Virus record (IMG/VR): IMGVR_UViG_3300009034_000016
Span: 16,478 to 80,477 of that record
Origin: a virus
Direction: 5' to 3' (one strand)
DNA length: 64,000 nucleotides
Shown here: one piece after another, positions 49,594 through 56,846 of the stretch
Position numbering within the stretch: the first letter of the stretch is position 1
How the letters are laid out: each line of letters begins with the position of its first letter
Notes under the pieces: model-generated
What the model was told of the DNA's origin: nothing
The model's database searches: none
The model's input: the letters and a program-made list of their open reading frames with translations, nothing else
Program-made: the position numbers and the translations under genes

Positions 49594-49991
49594 TAATAGA
49601 AACTGACGAAGGCGTGAAGATAGAGATTGATGGGAAGAGAGTGAATATCGTGGGGGCTGGTTCGGTTTTGTTTATGCTACCGTTTAAGATTGATGGGAGA
49701 ACTATTGAAGCTGTTAAACCTGATTTTAATCCAGACGATTATATCGGGGTAGAGGTTGCGACTGGCATATCTGATGGTTGTTTAAAGGCGAGGGCCGTTA
49801 GATGTTATAGGAAGCATCGAGGGTGGGGTGCTGATGGGTCCCCAACTCTAACAAGTATGATACTTGCGCATGAGGGAGTTATAAAATACTGGAGTTCTGT
49901 AGCGAGGAAGGGAAAGTTAAAGAGAGGGCAATGGCCAAACAAGGAAACCGTTTTGGATGTTGTGCCGATAGGAGGAGAAACCCAACGATGA
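49590..49991 (+). CDS. Unknown protein
   Basis: A 133-residue protein from ATG 49590 (ATGA overlap). The N-terminus is beta-rich (IIETDEGVKIEIDGKRVNIVG); a basic part follows (CYRKHRGW). Function unknown. Confidence 0.55.
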   Translation: MIIETDEGVKIEIDGKRVNIVGAGSVLFMLPFKIDGRTIEAVKPDFNPDDYIGVEVATGISDGCLKARAVRCYRKHRGWGADGSPTLTSMILAHEGVIKYWSSVARKGKLKRGQWPNKETVLDVVPIGGETQR

Positions 49992-50227
49992 CCCCTAACG
50001 ATGTAAAAATAAAGTGCGTGTGCGAGATGAGCGAGGTCTGCATGATCAGGGCGGAAGTCCGGACCGCGTTATTCAAGTGGGTAGAGAGACACGGGGAGAC
50101 TATAAGCAGACTAACGATAGACTGGGACTGCTCAATGCAGAGAAGGCCCGATATGATAAGTCAGTCAGTCGAACCTAAAGACAAATTAGATCCCCATGCA
50201 CACCGTGTGCACGGCAAAAAAGAGTGA
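49988..50227 (+). CDS. Small unknown protein
   Basis: A 79-residue protein from ATG 49988, again an ATGA overlap. KIKCVCEMSEVCMIRAEV has three Cys. Palindrome 6 lies in its last codons (HAHRVHG). Function unknown. Confidence 0.5.
   Translation: MTPNDVKIKCVCEMSEVCMIRAEVRTALFKWVERHGETISRLTIDWDCSMQRRPDMISQSVEPKDKLDPHAHRVHGKKE
50197..50211. promoter_or_regulatory. TGCACAC palindrome, site 6
   Basis: TGCACACCGTGTGCA inside the end of the 49988 gene and 19 nt before GGGAGG of the next. Confidence 0.7.
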
Positions 50228-50242
50228 AGGGAGGAAAGGAAA

Positions 50243-50560
50243 ATGATCAAGGAAACCATAAGCGTTGATGAAACCATAGATTTTCTGAATAAGCTCATTA
50301 ACTTAGATCGGGAAGGTATGGAGAAATTGGTATTAAATCGAGTCCCGTGTAACAAGGCAATGGGGGATCATGATACTGTCCAGGTCATGAGGATCCCGGG
50401 CGACAAGAACAAAGACAGTTACGCCTTCGGGTTTCTCGGGGTCCTTAATGGATTATTCGGAAAAGGACAAGAAGGCTATGGGCCGATAGTAGCTATATTT
50501 AAGGAGAGCACGAACCCGGATGAATGCGGGAAGTTCAATAAGCTGGGTCTCATTCTGTAG
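50243..50560 (+). CDS. Unknown phage protein, paralogue C1
   Basis: A 105-residue protein. DETIDFLNKLINLDREGMEKLV, RVPCNKAM, DTVQV and FGFLGVLNGLFGKGQEGYGPIVAIF are shared with the 60084 product. Probably a small alpha/beta domain of unknown function. Confidence 0.6.
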   Translation: MIKETISVDETIDFLNKLINLDREGMEKLVLNRVPCNKAMGDHDTVQVMRIPGDKNKDSYAFGFLGVLNGLFGKGQEGYGPIVAIFKESTNPDECGKFNKLGLIL

Positions 50561-50613
50561 AACCGTTAAGGGAGGTAGTAAAATCGCAATACAGAAAAAA
50601 AGGAGGGCTAAAC

Positions 50614-51048
50614 ATGAAAATGTTAGAAGCGGTTGAGGCGAGCCCGCAGGGGCGGGCGATAATGAAGGACCCGGAGGGTAGAGGATGGTGGAAAGGGTTC
50701 AGCGACGGAACCTATGCGTTAATAGATCCGGAGGGAGAGGAAGTAAAGGATGCACCCCTGGGAACTCTTATCAATTTAAATAACTGGATCCCGGTGATGG
50801 ATCTTACCGGCACGGGATCCCCAGAGGTGCTCTGGGAATCAAGCATAGCCGTTTGGGAGACTAAGAAGCTGAGGCGAGAGGTTGATCTACTGAAGGTTTA
50901 CACGGCACATCAGGGCATGATGATTGAATCCCTTATAAAGATATTTTACGAATTAAGTAGTAATCCCGGTCGGGTGGGAAATAATACCGCCTTGAAGAAA
51001 CTCCAGGAATTGAGCGAGGAGCTAAGACAGCTTGACAAGGAGGTGTGA
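50614..51048 (+). CDS. Unknown protein
   Basis: A 144-residue protein with AAGGAGG before ATG. GWWKGFSDGTYALIDPEGEEV is a short beta part; the C-terminal half is coiled coil (TKKLRREVDLLKVYTA, LQELSEELRQLD). Function unknown. Confidence 0.55.
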   Translation: MKMLEAVEASPQGRAIMKDPEGRGWWKGFSDGTYALIDPEGEEVKDAPLGTLINLNNWIPVMDLTGTGSPEVLWESSIAVWETKKLRREVDLLKVYTAHQGMMIESLIKIFYELSSNPGRVGNNTALKKLQELSEELRQLDKEV

Positions 51049-51050
51049 CG

Positions 51051-51188
51051 ATGACAACACGATGGAAATGTGATAAGTGCGGGGATATAACGATAGAGAG
51101 GCCGCCGTGGACACAAAAGGCCGAGAGGTACCCGAGTTGCTATCAGAGGAAGGGATATATATTCGTAAAACCTGGACAGATAAGGTAG
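51051..51188 (+). CDS. Small zinc-knuckle-like protein
   Basis: A 45-residue protein with AAGGAGGTGTGACG before ATG. KCDKCGD plus YPSCYQRKGY suggests a rubredoxin-like or zinc knuckle fold. Function unknown. Confidence 0.5.
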   Translation: MTTRWKCDKCGDITIERPPWTQKAERYPSCYQRKGYIFVKPGQIR

Positions 51189-51198
51189 GAGGCAAGTA

Positions 51199-51792
51199 AT
51201 GGGTAATAAGGACAATCAGCCAAGTATTAACGGAATGCCAATTAAAATAATCAGGGAGTATGTAGGTCTTATATTGGCTTATCCTGAAAAGCATAAGCTT
51301 GATGAGTATGATGTAGAGGCGATAGAAAATCTACTTACCCATGCGGAACAATGCCTCTGGCTGAATAAGGAGGAAGCAAGACAAGAGAAGGCCGTGATAT
51401 TAAAGATCGGTCATTTTGACGACGATGGGTGGCCCAGGGATTGGATATTGGATTGTGAGAGTAGGGCAGCGATGCTGTCAATAGATCCCGTCAAGACAGA
51501 TATAAATGAAATCGCTGAGCGTATTGCGGACTTAATCGACCTCGGCTCGACTCTCCTCGGGGGCTACACAATAAAGGAATTGTGGGATATAGCGGAGGCT
51601 AAAGTCGAGGGAGCTCCCCGGAGACGGATAACAATGAGAGATAATAAGAAGAACAAATTATGGACAGGTCTCTTTGAGTTTAATGACGGACAGATCTGTT
51701 CAAGGGAAGACGGTGAATACCATAGGCTATTTGAATCATTAAAGGTAGCTGGCCGGGCCGGGTTTACTCTGGTTGAGGTAGAGGATTTGTAA
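51199..51792 (+). CDS. Unknown protein
   Basis: A 197-residue protein after AGGAGGCAAGTA. An N-terminal helical part (IREYVGLILAYPEKHKLDEYDVEAIENLL), then a beta part (VILKIGHFDDDGWPRDWILD). Function unknown. Palindrome 7 follows its stop. Confidence 0.55.
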   Translation: MGNKDNQPSINGMPIKIIREYVGLILAYPEKHKLDEYDVEAIENLLTHAEQCLWLNKEEARQEKAVILKIGHFDDDGWPRDWILDCESRAAMLSIDPVKTDINEIAERIADLIDLGSTLLGGYTIKELWDIAEAKVEGAPRRRITMRDNKKNKLWTGLFEFNDGQICSREDGEYHRLFESLKVAGRAGFTLVEVEDL

Positions 51793-51797
51793 AACTC

Positions 51798-51811
51798 TGC
51801 ACACGTGTGCA
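51798..51811. promoter_or_regulatory. TGCACAC palindrome, site 7
   Basis: TGCACACGTGTGCA, a perfect 14-bp palindrome in a short gap, 6 nt before TAGGAGG. Confidence 0.75.
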
Positions 51812-51828
51812 TTAATTAGGAGGTGAAG

Positions 51829-52008
51829 ATGCACTGGCAAGAGGCGTGCCTAAAGAGTGAAAGTAAAAAAGCGAAAAGAATCCACCGCGACGGATGGGTG
51901 ATTAGGGATTGGAATGGTAGTGCAATTACTCAAACACACGACAGAAGGCACACCAGGGATGCCTATCATCACGAAGTAGAGGGATATGACGATTGGGAAC
52001 CTTACTAA
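51829..52008 (+). CDS. Small His-rich protein
   Basis: A 59-residue protein from ATG 51829. RIHRDGWVIRDWNG and THDRRHTRDAYHHEVEGYDDW. Flanked on both sides by TGCACAC palindromes (sites 7 and 8). Function unknown. Confidence 0.55.
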   Translation: MHWQEACLKSESKKAKRIHRDGWVIRDWNGSAITQTHDRRHTRDAYHHEVEGYDDWEPY

Positions 52009-52011
52009 GGT

Positions 52012-52025
52012 TGCACACGTGTGCA
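52012..52025. promoter_or_regulatory. TGCACAC palindrome, site 8
   Basis: TGCACACGTGTGCA between the 51829 and 52043 genes, directly before GGAGAAAGGAG. Confidence 0.75.
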
Positions 52026-52042
52026 GGAGAAAGGAGTAGACG

Positions 52043-52846
52043 ATGGAAGAGATGTCTCATCATGAGTTAGTGAGTGATCTCGCTGACCGCTGCCGGGAGT
52101 TTGACGCGAGGATGGTGATATCCAATGTTGGAATTGGGAGCAGGTGGTTGCAGAGTTCTATTCCAATCCCGGACGTGATGATGATAAAGAAATCATATAC
52201 CAAGCCAGACATAACTATTTACGAGGTAAAGGCAACAAGACGGGACTTTATGCAAGATGTTGGGAAAGGGAAATATAGACAATATTTCAATATATGTCAT
52301 CGGTTCTATTTTGCTTGCCCGGTGGGGGTGCTGAAGAAGGAGGAAATACCCGAAGGGGCGGGATTAACCGTTTATAATAAGGATAAGAAGTCTTGGTCGA
52401 TTGTAAAGGCGTCAAGGCGGTGGGAAGGTAACCTGGATCAGATTGACTGGATGAGTATTATGTTCGCACTGAAAGAAAGTCAGACCAGGGTTCGGCGGTT
52501 GAGTGAACGGGTTGTTTTCGAGGAGAATGTTGACCTTGAACAGAGAGCTAAAAGATTGCCTTCCGAGTTTCGTAGGATATTAGAGGATCATCGCACAGCT
52601 TATAAAGCACTCAAGGAACGGGAAGAGAGTATAAGGAATATACTTAAATTGGATGAACGTAGTGGATGGTATGAGATTGAGAGGGTGATAGAGAGATTGG
52701 TGAAGAAGGAGCCATGGGACGCAGGGGAAGATGTCCAATTTGCTTTGGATATATTGAGACTAGCTGCCGACAACAAACATCCAAAAGGTAAATGGTGGCT
52801 GGAAAAACTTGAGAAGTATGGAAAGCTGATATCAGGTCGAGAGTAG
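52043..52846 (+). CDS. MmcB-like PD-(D/E)xK nuclease
   Basis: A 267-residue protein. Residues 40-120 (IPDVMMIKKSYTKPDITIYEVKATRRDFMQDVGKGKYRQYF, then FYFACPVGVLKKEEIPEGAGLTVY) match MmcB-type nucleases; D and E-V-K form the active site. The C-terminal 130 residues are helical. Possible DNA-repair or host-DNA degradation role. Confidence 0.7.
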   Translation: MEEMSHHELVSDLADRCREFDARMVISNVGIGSRWLQSSIPIPDVMMIKKSYTKPDITIYEVKATRRDFMQDVGKGKYRQYFNICHRFYFACPVGVLKKEEIPEGAGLTVYNKDKKSWSIVKASRRWEGNLDQIDWMSIMFALKESQTRVRRLSERVVFEENVDLEQRAKRLPSEFRRILEDHRTAYKALKEREESIRNILKLDERSGWYEIERVIERLVKKEPWDAGEDVQFALDILRLAADNKHPKGKWWLEKLEKYGKLISGRE

Positions 52847-52855
52847 AAAGTAGCC

Positions 52856-52870
52856 TGCACACGGTGTGCA
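52856..52870. promoter_or_regulatory. TGCACAC palindrome, site 9
   Basis: TGCACACGGTGTGCA just after the MmcB-like gene. Half-sites TGCACAC also occur at 53018-53024. Confidence 0.7.
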
Positions 52871-52915
52871 AAAGGATGTTGACTAACCTAAGCAAGCATG
52901 GTTAGGGACAGAGAT

Positions 52916-52975
52916 ATGAAAAGATGGGGTCTAATATTCTATACTCTTATTCTCCTCGGAGCGTGCACATCATAG
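52916..52975 (+). CDS. Mini-lipoprotein
   Basis: A 19-residue product from ATG 52916 (AGGGA upstream): basic start, hydrophobic run, lipobox LLGAC, then T-S and stop. If processed it would be a three-residue lipopeptide, similar in idea to very small entericidin or Rz1-type proteins. Small size makes it uncertain. Confidence 0.35.
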   Translation: MKRWGLIFYTLILLGACTS

Positions 52976-53035
52976 GAGGCCGGAGACCTAACCCGGAGCA
53001 AGAAATCGTTAGCTCTATGCACACACTGAGCCCAC

Positions 53036-53269
53036 ATGGGGCTTGAGATACCAGAAAGGGCTGTCGGTGGCCAAAGGCGGGTTGATGGAGAGTTGGTTGA
53101 ATGGTCGGAGAGATCGCCGGCTATCTACCTGGCCGGGGTCACACCCCGGCCCCGGGAACCCTCGCCTTTCCCTGGGTGGGGAAAGTGGGGTAAAATCGGG
53201 GGGTTTAATGGTCTGTGGGATAGGAGAATAATTAAAAAGTGGTATGGTTCAATTAAGGTGGCCCAGTGA
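53036..53269 (+). CDS. Doubtful ORF over a structured region
   Basis: A 77-residue frame rich in Pro, Gly, Trp and Arg without an SD. It covers strong hairpins at 53131-53151 and 53166-53185. The stop overlaps the next ATG (TGATG), which is the only argument for translation. Confidence 0.25.
   Translation: MGLEIPERAVGGQRRVDGELVEWSERSPAIYLAGVTPRPREPSPFPGWGKWGKIGGFNGLWDRRIIKKWYGSIKVAQ
53131..53185 (+). ncRNA. Structured RNA region with tRNA-like 5' part
   Basis: GGCCGGGGT-cac-ACCCCGGCC (53131-53151) and CTTTCCC-tgggtg-GGGAAAG (53166-53185) are perfect stems. The preceding 53086-53130 resembles a serine-type tRNA D-arm and anticodon arm, but no proper T-loop or 7-nt anticodon loop exists. It may be a decayed tRNA or a novel RNA. 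Confidence 0.35.
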
Positions 53270-53385
53270 TGAAGATATTAATAGAATGGTGGTATGGCAA
53301 AAGACCTTTATATATCAAGGTGTTAAGAGGCATGATCCTACATACCATCGACTCCCAGACCACTACCGTTTTAATTGATAATTAA
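53269..53385 (+). CDS. Small unknown protein
   Basis: A 38-residue protein from ATG 53269 with AAGGTGG upstream. MKILIEWWYGKRPLYIKV then TIDSQTTTVLID. Function unknown. Confidence 0.4.
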   Translation: MKILIEWWYGKRPLYIKVLRGMILHTIDSQTTTVLIDN

Positions 53386-53517
53386 GGTGTATTCTATAAG
53401 GCATTGATATTAAAGAGTTTTAGAGATTTCAATGGTTTACATATTTAGATATTATCAGACGTGTTGAGGGGGCTTAATTAAGTATAATTATATATCATAC
53501 TGGATAAGTGGTAATGA
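53386..53517. other. AT-rich gap, possible promoter
   Basis: A 132-bp AT-rich gap with no ORF. TATAAT at 53483-53488 could be a -10 but has no matching -35 at 16-18 bp. Confidence 0.35.
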
Positions 53518-53775
53518 ATGAGGGTTATAGCGAAGGAAGTCATCGAGGGGATCACCCGGATAATCTGGTGCCCGAATAGACAAGGGGATCTCGCGGTTGA
53601 GAGATGCGTTTCATTTGTTAAATCTGGTCGGGAGGATTGTCTTGAATGTAGCTATCGAATTAAAGCCCAGTATAATAGCCTTAGAATAAGGAGAAGGATA
53701 AAGCCCCAGGACCGGGAGTTAAATCGATACTACAATAGGCGGAAGGTGTTTAGAGGGCGGGAGGAGACAGAATGA
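53518..53775 (+). CDS. Small cysteine protein
   Basis: An 85-residue basic protein. Cysteines at IIWCPN, ERCVSF and EDCLECSY could bind one metal; then a very basic helix (LRIRRRIKPQDRELNRYYNRRKVFR). SD is weak. Confidence 0.55.
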   Translation: MRVIAKEVIEGITRIIWCPNRQGDLAVERCVSFVKSGREDCLECSYRIKAQYNSLRIRRRIKPQDRELNRYYNRRKVFRGREETE

Positions 53776-53882
53776 TTCTGCCGAACCCCCACTGCCCGAT
53801 ATTTCAGGCCACCAGACAGAGAAATGACTACGGCAAGGTGCGCATGGATAGCGACGACTTTTTGAAACGACCACCAAATTAA
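53772..53882 (+). CDS. Micro-ORF
   Basis: A 36-residue frame from an ATGA overlap with the previous stop. MILPNPHCPIFQATRQ and onward. GGAGGAG upstream supports translation. Function unknown. Confidence 0.4.
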   Translation: MILPNPHCPIFQATRQRNDYGKVRMDSDDFLKRPPN

Positions 53883-53912
53883 AAGGAAAATAATAACAAA
53901 AAGGAGGAGAAA

Positions 53913-54071
53913 TTGAAAAATCTAAAGGCGAGGCGAGTAATTTGGATCGTCATCTGGTGGATATTAATACCACTATGGGGGATTACTGGGGCGATTATAT
54001 ATTTGCGGAACGATAAGAGTTATATGGAGACGATGAGGGAGGGATATGAGTCAATGACGAAAATGTTCTAA
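53913..54071 (+). CDS. Single-TM micro-protein
   Basis: A 52-residue product from TTG 53913 (AAGGAGG 6 nt upstream). A basic start KNLKARR, one membrane segment with tryptophans (VIWIVIWWILIPLWGITGAI), then a polar tail. Function unknown. Confidence 0.5.
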   Translation: MKNLKARRVIWIVIWWILIPLWGITGAIIYLRNDKSYMETMREGYESMTKMF

Positions 54072-54115
54072 ATAGAAATAAGAAAGCTATTTTAAATTGA
54101 AGGGAGGGTAGCTTA

Positions 54116-54259
54116 ATGTTCTTACCGATAATGTTTATGATAGTTTTGGTCTGGATAAAGTTTGGTTGGAAGTGGGGGGTGGGTATGTTGGGAGCATTAG
54201 TTGTAGGTGCCATTATTCAAGCTACGATTAAAGTTATAGGGGATATAGTCAGGAATTGA
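54116..54259 (+). CDS. Two-TM micro-protein
   Basis: A 47-residue protein; AGGGAGGG before ATG. Two hydrophobic segments (LPIMFMIVLVWI and VGMLGALVVGAIIQATI) joined by a KFGWKWG turn. Holin-like topology but located in the early region. Function unknown. Confidence 0.5.
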   Translation: MFLPIMFMIVLVWIKFGWKWGVGMLGALVVGAIIQATIKVIGDIVRN

Positions 54260-54273
54260 AAGGGGGGTTTTTG

Positions 54274-54351
54274 ATGACGATAGGAAAAATAATATTGGGG
54301 ATGATAATAGCGGTCATAGTGATTGAGATAATTGCGGCGTGTAAGTCGTAG
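54274..54351 (+). CDS. Membrane micro-peptide
   Basis: A 25-residue peptide with GGGGGG upstream: one hydrophobic helix (IILGMIIAVIVIEII) ending AACKS, which resembles a lipobox at the very C-terminus. Function unknown. Confidence 0.35.
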   Translation: MTIGKIILGMIIAVIVIEIIAACKS

Positions 54352-54429
54352 GGATAGATTGCGTGGAAAATATTTGATGGACGGGGGAAGGACATATGAA
54401 CCGTTCGGGAGAAAGAAGGGTAGGGGGAA

Positions 54430-54786
54430 GTGATTAAGAAGATACTTGTAAGAATTGGATCTGAACAGCACGATATTAAAGGGAATGCGTTCACCGACAA
54501 TAATGCTGAAATTGAGGGGGTGATTAAAATGAGTAAGTATGATGAGGATTTATTGACGGCATTGAGTCTGATAGCTGGAAAGGACATGCAGAAAGCACAT
54601 CAGATTGAACTTGAGTATTCAAGGGAAGACAGGGAGAAGCCTTTAGTTGAAGTAAAGCTTAGGTCTGGATTAAAAGTTAGGGGGCGATACTTTTCAGCTG
54701 GAGACCACTGGATGAAACTGATAGGGGAGGGCGACGAAATAATTATGGTGAGTGTGAGTTCCATTGATACTATATCCGAAGTGTAA
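54430..54786 (+). CDS. Unknown protein
   Basis: A 118-residue protein from GTG 54430 (GGGGGAA upstream). An alternative ATG at 54530 starts MSKYDEDLLTAL. The C-terminal half (VKLRSGLKVRGRYFSAGDHWMKLIGEGDEIIMVSVSSID) looks like an Sm-like or SH3-like barrel. Function unknown. Confidence 0.55.
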   Translation: MIKKILVRIGSEQHDIKGNAFTDNNAEIEGVIKMSKYDEDLLTALSLIAGKDMQKAHQIELEYSREDREKPLVEVKLRSGLKVRGRYFSAGDHWMKLIGEGDEIIMVSVSSIDTISEV

Positions 54787-54801
54787 GGAGGAGATGGAAT
54801 T

Positions 54802-54999
54802 ATGAAAAATAAGGAGATTGTAGAGATTCTGACATCCTGTGCGGAGAAGGAGATAAAGAGAGTCGATCGGATGTTGAATGAAATCGAGGAGCGGTTCTAT
54901 CTCGGGGAATGCGATATGGAAGTTTACTGGAATGCAGAGAAGGAGAATATTCAAGAAGCTGTGCGGTGCTTGAAGATTAAGTTCGGGATATCGGATTGA
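54802..54999 (+). CDS. Small helical protein
   Basis: A 65-residue helical protein after AGGAGATGGAATT. KEIVEILTSCAEKEIKRVDRML and onward. Function unknown. Confidence 0.55.
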   Translation: MKNKEIVEILTSCAEKEIKRVDRMLNEIEERFYLGECDMEVYWNAEKENIQEAVRCLKIKFGISD

Positions 55000-55010
55000 A
55001 AGGAGGTAAT

Positions 55011-55328
55011 ATGGATAAACCAAGTTGCTGTCCGGATGGGGAATGTCAATTTGTGATTCACAACTGGGGTGGGACTCAATTCCGGTATGGGAAGAGCATG
55101 GAATGTATCGGGAGGAAATTGGTGGCGGAGAGGGAAGTTCACGGGGTCGTGGAGCATGTGAACGAATTGAATCACTGCCACTGGTCCCCGCGGGGCTGGG
55201 TGAAGTTCAGCGAGTGTGCCGGGGATCTGGAGGTGGTGATAGCGTTGATGATCCGGGCGAGTTATAGAATTGGGAAACGGATAAACCCCGAGTGGCTGAA
55301 GGCGGTAGGGGAGGAGGATTATAGATGA
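55011..55328 (+). CDS. Unknown protein
   Basis: A 105-residue protein from ATG 55011, AAAGGAGG 6 nt upstream. SCCPDGECQFVIHNWGG near the N-terminus. A helix VVIALMIRASYRIGKRI near the end. Function unknown. Confidence 0.55.
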   Translation: MDKPSCCPDGECQFVIHNWGGTQFRYGKSMECIGRKLVAEREVHGVVEHVNELNHCHWSPRGWVKFSECAGDLEVVIALMIRASYRIGKRINPEWLKAVGEEDYR

Positions 55329-55828
55329 AACAGAAAAAGAGCGTCTTTGAGATAATGGCGGAAATTTGGAAGGAAGTTATAGCTGAAGATGTTTTGGTGT
55401 GGTTAGATGAGAAATATGATGAATGGGGTCGCCGTAGGCGGGAAGTGGATATTAACGAAAAGGGACGGAATGGACGGCACCCGCTCAGGACGATAGGCAA
55501 AGCGATAGAGAAGATAAGAAAAAAGGAGGTGAAAAAAATGGAGCGTAAGGAAGCTCTGGAGGTAATGGTTAATTCTGTAGATGTTCAAGCTGGTAAGGTG
55601 TGTGAAGAGATAATGAATCTTGAGAACAGGCTTGCAAGATTCATCAGAACTCTAAATAACACAGATTATAAAAGCCAGCTGTGGGAACTGAAGAACCGTC
55701 TACAGGCTGCGGCCGACATAGGCCGCACGATGATTCTGGAGTGTGAGGCTGGAGAGGTTGTGGCTGATAGTAAGCCGCCCCCGACTCCATCTCCGAGCGA
55801 GGGCATGAGCCCGGGGAATAGTAAGTAA
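55325..55828 (+). CDS. Helical protein with possible internal start
   Basis: A 167-residue protein (ATGA overlap). Helical throughout, Pro-rich at the end. AAGGAGGTG at 55526-55534 precedes an in-frame ATG at 55538, so a 96-residue form beginning MERKEALEVMV may be made separately. Function unknown. Confidence 0.55.
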   Translation: MKQKKSVFEIMAEIWKEVIAEDVLVWLDEKYDEWGRRRREVDINEKGRNGRHPLRTIGKAIEKIRKKEVKKMERKEALEVMVNSVDVQAGKVCEEIMNLENRLARFIRTLNNTDYKSQLWELKNRLQAAADIGRTMILECEAGEVVADSKPPPTPSPSEGMSPGNSK

Positions 55829-55852
55829 AAAAACCAAGAAGGGGGTGAAATC

Positions 55853-55951
55853 ATGAATGAAATGACCTTGATAGAAGCCATGGCGATTTTAGCGATGATC
55901 GCGAGTAAGGTTATTAATAGGGCGCAAAAGGACAGGGAGGGATTGACGTGA
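55853..55951 (+). CDS. Micro-ORF
   Basis: A 32-residue helical peptide (MTLIEAMAILAMIASKVI) with GGGGGTGA before ATG and an ATGA-type overlap with the next GTG start. Confidence 0.4.
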   Translation: MNEMTLIEAMAILAMIASKVINRAQKDREGLT

Positions 55952-56214
55952 TCTACGAAGTTCTCACTTGGCTGATAATCCGGCTCGGGAAGCTCCGGGA
56001 CTGGTGGTGCCTCAAAATCTATTGGGATAGCGTTGTAGAACGCTATGATAGGGCTGAGGCCAACCGGATATTGCGTGGGCAGGTGCACCTGAGATATGGT
56101 GGATTTGGGTTTGAGTGTTGTGATTGTGGCCTTAAACACTTACTTAAAACCTATGGAGATGATGGGCCCGATGATCTACAATGTATCCCGTATAGGCCGG
56201 AGGAGTATGAGTAG
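55948..56214 (+). CDS. Unknown protein
   Basis: An 88-residue protein from GTG 55948, GGGAGG upstream. Aromatic amphipathic helix (LTWLIIRLGKLRDWWCLKIYW) then FECCDCGLKHLL, a possible metal site. Function unknown. Confidence 0.55.
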   Translation: MIYEVLTWLIIRLGKLRDWWCLKIYWDSVVERYDRAEANRILRGQVHLRYGGFGFECCDCGLKHLLKTYGDDGPDDLQCIPYRPEEYE

Positions 56215-56235
56215 AGGCTGAGATAGGAGTATATT

Positions 56236-56463
56236 GTGGAAGAGAAGATAACTATAACCCAGGCCCAGGAAGCTGCCGGGATATTGAGTGGGTTCTGTGA
56301 GCAATTTAAGTATTGTCTCAAATGTCCGCTTGACGTATCGAGTTCAACATTACCGGGAGGCATGGCGAGTCCTAATAGGTGTCTTCTGCTGGACCCGCCA
56401 GCTCACTGGGATCATAAATTGATAGAAGCCAGATTAAGGGAATATGAAAGGAGAGGGAGGTAA
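56236..56463 (+). CDS. Small cysteine-containing protein
   Basis: A 75-residue protein from GTG 56236. GFCEQFKYCLKCPLDV and NRCLLL give four Cys in a zinc-like arrangement. Function unknown. Confidence 0.5.
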   Translation: MEEKITITQAQEAAGILSGFCEQFKYCLKCPLDVSSSTLPGGMASPNRCLLLDPPAHWDHKLIEARLREYERRGR

Positions 56464-56466
56464 TTA

Positions 56467-56703
56467 ATGAAACGTGATTGGTTGTTTTCAGATTGGTTGA
56501 GAAATACCTTCCGGCATCGGGGCCGGAGGGGATTTTGTGAGAGAAAAAGGGCTAATACTACTCGCATGATCGCGGCGCGGGTTCCTGATGCGTTAGCTCG
56601 GACAGTCGAAAAACATGCTAAAGTTCATTGCACGAGTCCGGGGAAACTTGTTGAGTTTGCCCTGCGGAAATATTTTAGGCACGTCCGGGCGCGGATGGGA
56701 TAG
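56467..56703 (+). CDS. Ribbon-helix-helix-like DNA-binding protein
   Basis: A 78-residue basic protein with GGGAGG before ATG. TRMIAARVPDALARTVEKHAKVH then SPGKLVEFALRKYF fits the beta-alpha-alpha plan of CopG/Arc-type regulators. These bind short palindromes as dimers. A parS-like palindrome follows 4 bp after its stop, and TGCACAC sites are nearby, so it is a candidate binder. Specificity is inferred. Confidence 0.6.
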   Translation: MKRDWLFSDWLRNTFRHRGRRGFCERKRANTTRMIAARVPDALARTVEKHAKVHCTSPGKLVEFALRKYFRHVRARMG

Positions 56704-56707
56704 AAAG

Positions 56708-56723
56708 TGTTTCACGTGAAACT
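56708..56723. promoter_or_regulatory. parS-like palindrome
   Basis: TGTTTCACGTGAAACT matches 15 of 16 bases of the bacterial chromosomal parS sequence bound by ParB/Spo0J; its inner 14 bp are a perfect palindrome. It lies between the RHH gene and the next SD. It may recruit host ParB or act as the RHH operator. Confidence 0.65.
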
Positions 56724-56737
56724 GTCTGAAGGAGGTG

Positions 56738-56794
56738 ATGCTAATGGGCACAATGATTAAAGAAGATGTTTTAGTCATAGATCCAACTGGTTAA
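56738..56794 (+). CDS. Micro-ORF with perfect SD
   Basis: An 18-residue frame (ATG 56738 or 56744) behind AAGGAGGTGAT, complementary to the full anti-SD. The peptide ends VLVIDPTG. Such an SD without a longer gene suggests a leader peptide or a real micro-protein. Confidence 0.35.
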   Translation: MLMGTMIKEDVLVIDPTG

Positions 56795-56846
56795 ACTTTC
56801 TGGGGATGCGTGTAGGGGGAGCAGAAAACAAGCATAGGAGGGTACA

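Noticed and set aside
53086-53172. Possible tRNA-Ser gene
   Set aside because: The 5' half looks tRNA-like, but the anticodon stem needs a bulge or an 8-nt loop, and no GTTCRANYC T-loop is present. Kept only as a structured region.
53036-53269. ORF as a firm gene
   Set aside because: No SD, odd Pro/Gly/Trp composition, and it overlies strong hairpins. Listed at low confidence only.
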